From Isoetes taiwanensis (lineage: Eukaryota > Streptophyta > Lycopodiopsida > Isoetales > Isoetaceae), in contig JAJEKV010000028.1 of NCBI GenBank assembly GCA_021234155.1, forward strand, positions 12,852,134-12,916,133: a stretch of DNA of 64,000 bases, written 5' to 3'. Under the pieces are notes generated by a model, which worked only from the letters and a program-made list of their open reading frames with translations, did no database searches and was not told the origin of the DNA. Position 1 is the first letter of the stretch, and every line of letters begins with the position of its first letter. Made by a program: the position numbers and the translations under genes. Positions 62,741 through 64,000 of the stretch are shown piece after piece.

Positions 62741-63599
62741 TGTATATAGTATAATCATGTAATCTTTTTTCATGAAGTATTTCTATTTATGTACCTTCAA
62801 AAAAAAAAAAGTTTTGTACAAAATTTTAGGCAAGTACATGTAATCTTCTTCATATAGTCTTCAGATCACATCCAAAACACTTTGACCAAAGGAAATAGGA
62901 GGTATAAGTTTCTAATTGTGGTATAGTTTGAGTCAAAGGTGGATAGACTAGATGCTTTGGCATAGCTCGATTGTGGGGCAGTGCTTGACGGATAGTGCAT
63001 TCACTTATAGGCATGCAATTCTCAGAATCAAGCTTGAGCATTCTAGATCTATTGGAGTGATTGATGAATGTGAGATTTCTTCTGGACCAATCACAAAATG
63101 CTTCATCCTTAGGATTTTGTTTAAGGAAGTTTCTTGCAAAGTTGCCTTAATCTCAATGCCAAACCACATGCTTCAGTAATATTGGGTCTGCCTTAGTTAA
63201 CTCGAGTTACACAGCTAATAAATTGACAGATGTCTAGATCATTCATGTTCTTGATCCTACCTCAATATCTAGTTCATCTTTGGTCCCTGCTCTAGAGCTA
63301 CATCTACTCCAGTTTATGTATCATCTCTTGCCTATAATTCAGTCCTCGTTCTTGCCTCTGTTCTTATTCTAGTTCCTAATTCAGCCACAGTTCTAGTTTT
63401 TGCTCCGAATCTTGACCCTGATTGCTCATGATTTGGTTTCTGATATTCTAGCTCTATTCCTTATTTTCTTAAATCTTGTTCCAGCTCCAAACTCACCACC
63501 TCTACAACCTCTAGTTTTTATATAGACTTCTTTGTCTAAACAATGCTCTCCTTTTCATATCTCAAAGATATCTCTTCACGAGTTTATTAAAGTCGATAA
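62741..63599. other. interval before the gypsy pol fragment
   Basis: From about 63180 the plus strand is rich in Ser, Leu and Pro codons, as in the linker before a gypsy protease/RT, but no protease motif is visible. The frame at 62952-63179 is not assigned. Confidence 0.35.
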
Positions 63600-64000
63600 G
63601 CGAGAACCCAGTTCAGTATTTGCAATCTAGCTTGATCCTCAGCTCTCCACCTATAAAGTCTACTCCAAGACTTCCAAATAAATACTAGGACTTGGTTGAT
63701 GTTTATAATAAAGCTAGCAAGCTTCCAGACTATTGTTCCTATAATTGTCCTATTGATTTGCATCCAAGGATGGCGCCACCATAGGGTCCGATATATGGCC
63801 TATCACTAGCTGAGTTGGAGGCTCTGTGTACATATATTGAAAAGATCCTATCTTCTTTGTGAAGGAGATAGATAATTCTCTACATCTTATTATCAATTAT
63901 AGTGGTCTTAACAAGATTAGCATAAATAAGCCCTATTGAAGATTATATCAGAGGTACATTTGCATACAAATCAAATCCCATACCCAGCATTTTGTCCCAA
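63600..64000 (+). mobile_element. Ty3/gypsy pol fragment (RT start), continues beyond window
   Basis: The frame reads DLVDVYNKASKLPDYCSYNC, then PIDLHPRMAPP, a stop, GPIYGLSLAELEALCTYIEK, another stop and, after a shift, SLHLIINYSGLNKISINK. This matches the gypsy RT lead-in (LPPHRP.DC.I.L.PG..PP.GP.Y.LS..EL..L..YI) and the R.CVDYR.LN motif. Stops at several places show decay. The RT catalytic box would lie right of the window. Confidence 0.8.

Overview
The window is nuclear DNA from a land plant. It has intron-bearing genes, a TATA-led gene for a secreted Gnk2-type protein, PPR gene remnants, copia, gypsy, LINE and Helitron relics, and a short plastid atpB fragment embedded in nuclear sequence. 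The mix (PPR relics, a one-domain ginkbilobin-like gene, deep nests of old transposons, very low gene density) suggests a fern or another large-genome non-flowering plant. The sequence alone does not settle the lineage.

Only two genes look intact: a Gnk2/DUF26 secreted cysteine-rich protein (10541-11032, minus) and a two-exon Gfo/Idh/MocA-type NAD(P)-dependent oxidoreductase (25500-27044, minus). A third reading frame (21151-21693, minus) carries an in-frame internal duplication and may be an exon of an unrecognised gene. Recognisable dead genes are a GH17 beta-1,3-glucanase with an X8 domain (24012-25394), a PLS-type PPR gene (35717-37682), a PPR fragment (8341-8761) and the atpB fragment (31785-32087).

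Layout: 1-10 kb is a retrotransposon patchwork (LINE ORF1, 5'-truncated copia with its 3' end, an older copia relic, LINE ORF2 relics). 10-13 kb holds the Gnk2 gene and a small tandem duplication. 13-23 kb is mostly noncoding, with a tRNA-like SINE candidate, a long-arm foldback element and several local duplications. 23.1-23.6 kb is a minisatellite whose units each carry a hairpin. 23.6-27.1 kb holds a LINE 3' end, the glucanase pseudogene and the oxidoreductase. 28-31.7 kb is a duplicated block in which one copy contains the foldback element and the other is the empty site. 31.8-39.2 kb holds the atpB fragment, the PPR pseudogene and a Helitron relic.

The right third (41.86-62.74 kb) is one nested structure. 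A LINE (LINE A) is split into three pieces by two large insertions. Insertion I (42104-52626) begins with a CACTA-type terminus and itself contains a minus-strand LINE (LINE B, 47717-51655). Insertion II (53758-62383, 8.6 kb) has inverted terminal repeats, a short target duplication, subterminal arrays of a 20-bp palindrome, and a near-identical internal direct repeat of about 2.9 kb. Removing insertion II restores the LINE A reading frame exactly. I could not assign insertion II to a known superfamily, and it is the best candidate for something undescribed. The window ends inside a decayed Ty3/gypsy pol gene.
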